Below, piece by piece: positions 6,068 through 6,215 of a stretch of DNA of 6,215 nucleotides. Below the pieces are notes generated by a model. That model had not been told where the DNA came from, searched no databases, and worked only from the letters and a program-made list of their open reading frames with translations. The number at the start of each line of letters is the position of its first letter. Position 1 is the first letter of the stretch. This DNA is from Oscillospiraceae bacterium (GTDB lineage: Bacteria > Bacillota > Clostridia > Oscillospirales > Ruminococcaceae). The stretch covers positions 1-6,215 of the forward strand of contig JAFUWP010000390.1 of NCBI GenBank assembly GCA_017483405.1. The letters are read 5' to 3'. The position numbers were made by a program, and so were the translations under genes.

Positions 6068-6215
6068 ATGATGAATAAAGTCAAAGTCGTTATCTGCGGA
6101 AAAGATTATGTCATGCAGACCGCAGAAGCCCCTAATTATGTTTACGGACTCGCCAGAACACTCGAAAATAAAATTACAGATTCCATGGACAGGCTCGGCG
6201 TTTCGCAGTATAATG
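6068..6215 (+). CDS. zapA: Cell division protein ZapA, 5' part
   Basis: The first 49 codons of a gene cut by the window edge are present. The sequence begins MMNKVKVVICGKDYVMQT, then P22-N-Y-V-Y-G-L-A and a helix with L32-E-N-K-I. This is the ZapA pattern: a short beta hairpin with a conserved G-K-x-Y turn, followed by the long helix that leads into the coiled coil. ZapA binds FtsZ and bundles protofilaments at the Z-ring. Two ATGs stand in tandem at 6068 and 6071. AGGAGAGG (6052-6059) serves either; the family usually begins at the second Met. The gene starts 22 nt after the LexA-like stop codon with no terminator between them, so it is probably in the murC operon. The coiled-coil half is outside the window, so completeness cannot be judged. 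Confidence 0.85.
   Translation, partial: MMNKVKVVICGKDYVMQTAEAPNYVYGLARTLENKITDSMDRLGVSQYN

Overview
The window reads as chromosomal DNA from a low-to-moderate GC Firmicute, most likely a Clostridia member close to Ruminococcus/Oscillospirales. This is inferred from strong AAGGAGG-type ribosome binding sites, two TTG starts, a clostridial-type MurC, a SpoVG protein, a LexA HTH of Gram-positive type and a Firmicutes-type ZapA. There is no sign of mobile elements, CRISPR arrays, tRNA or rRNA.

Left block (30-3574, + strand): a YfcE-type metallophosphoesterase, a large YfhO-family membrane protein (probable GT-C-fold glycosyltransferase of the cell envelope) and a NudF-type ADP-ribose pyrophosphatase. 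Spacing is tight (64 nt, then a 23-nt overlap), so the block is probably one transcription unit, perhaps entering from further upstream. It meets the minus-strand spoVG gene head-on. A strong hairpin with a T-run between them terminates spoVG transcripts, and the T-run overlaps the nudF stop codon.

Right block (4098 to the window edge, + strand): murC, a LexA-like regulator and the start of zapA. murC and the regulator overlap by 8 nt and zapA follows 22 nt later, so wall precursor synthesis, a putative repressor and a Z-ring protein are probably co-transcribed from a promoter at 4016-4045. The 178-bp divergent region between spoVG and murC carries a 38-bp imperfect dyad. At its exact centre is a near match to the Gram-positive LexA operator, and its right arm runs into the murC -35 box.

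The most interesting element is the LexA-like protein. Its DNA-binding half looks intact (STSTVH recognition helix). By hand alignment, its C-terminal half lacks the Ala-Gly cleavage site, the catalytic Ser and the catalytic Lys of LexA, and it is about 20 residues short. It therefore looks like a non-cleavable LexA relative placed in a wall and division operon, with a candidate operator in front of that operon. The regulatory link is inference; the sequence features are directly visible.
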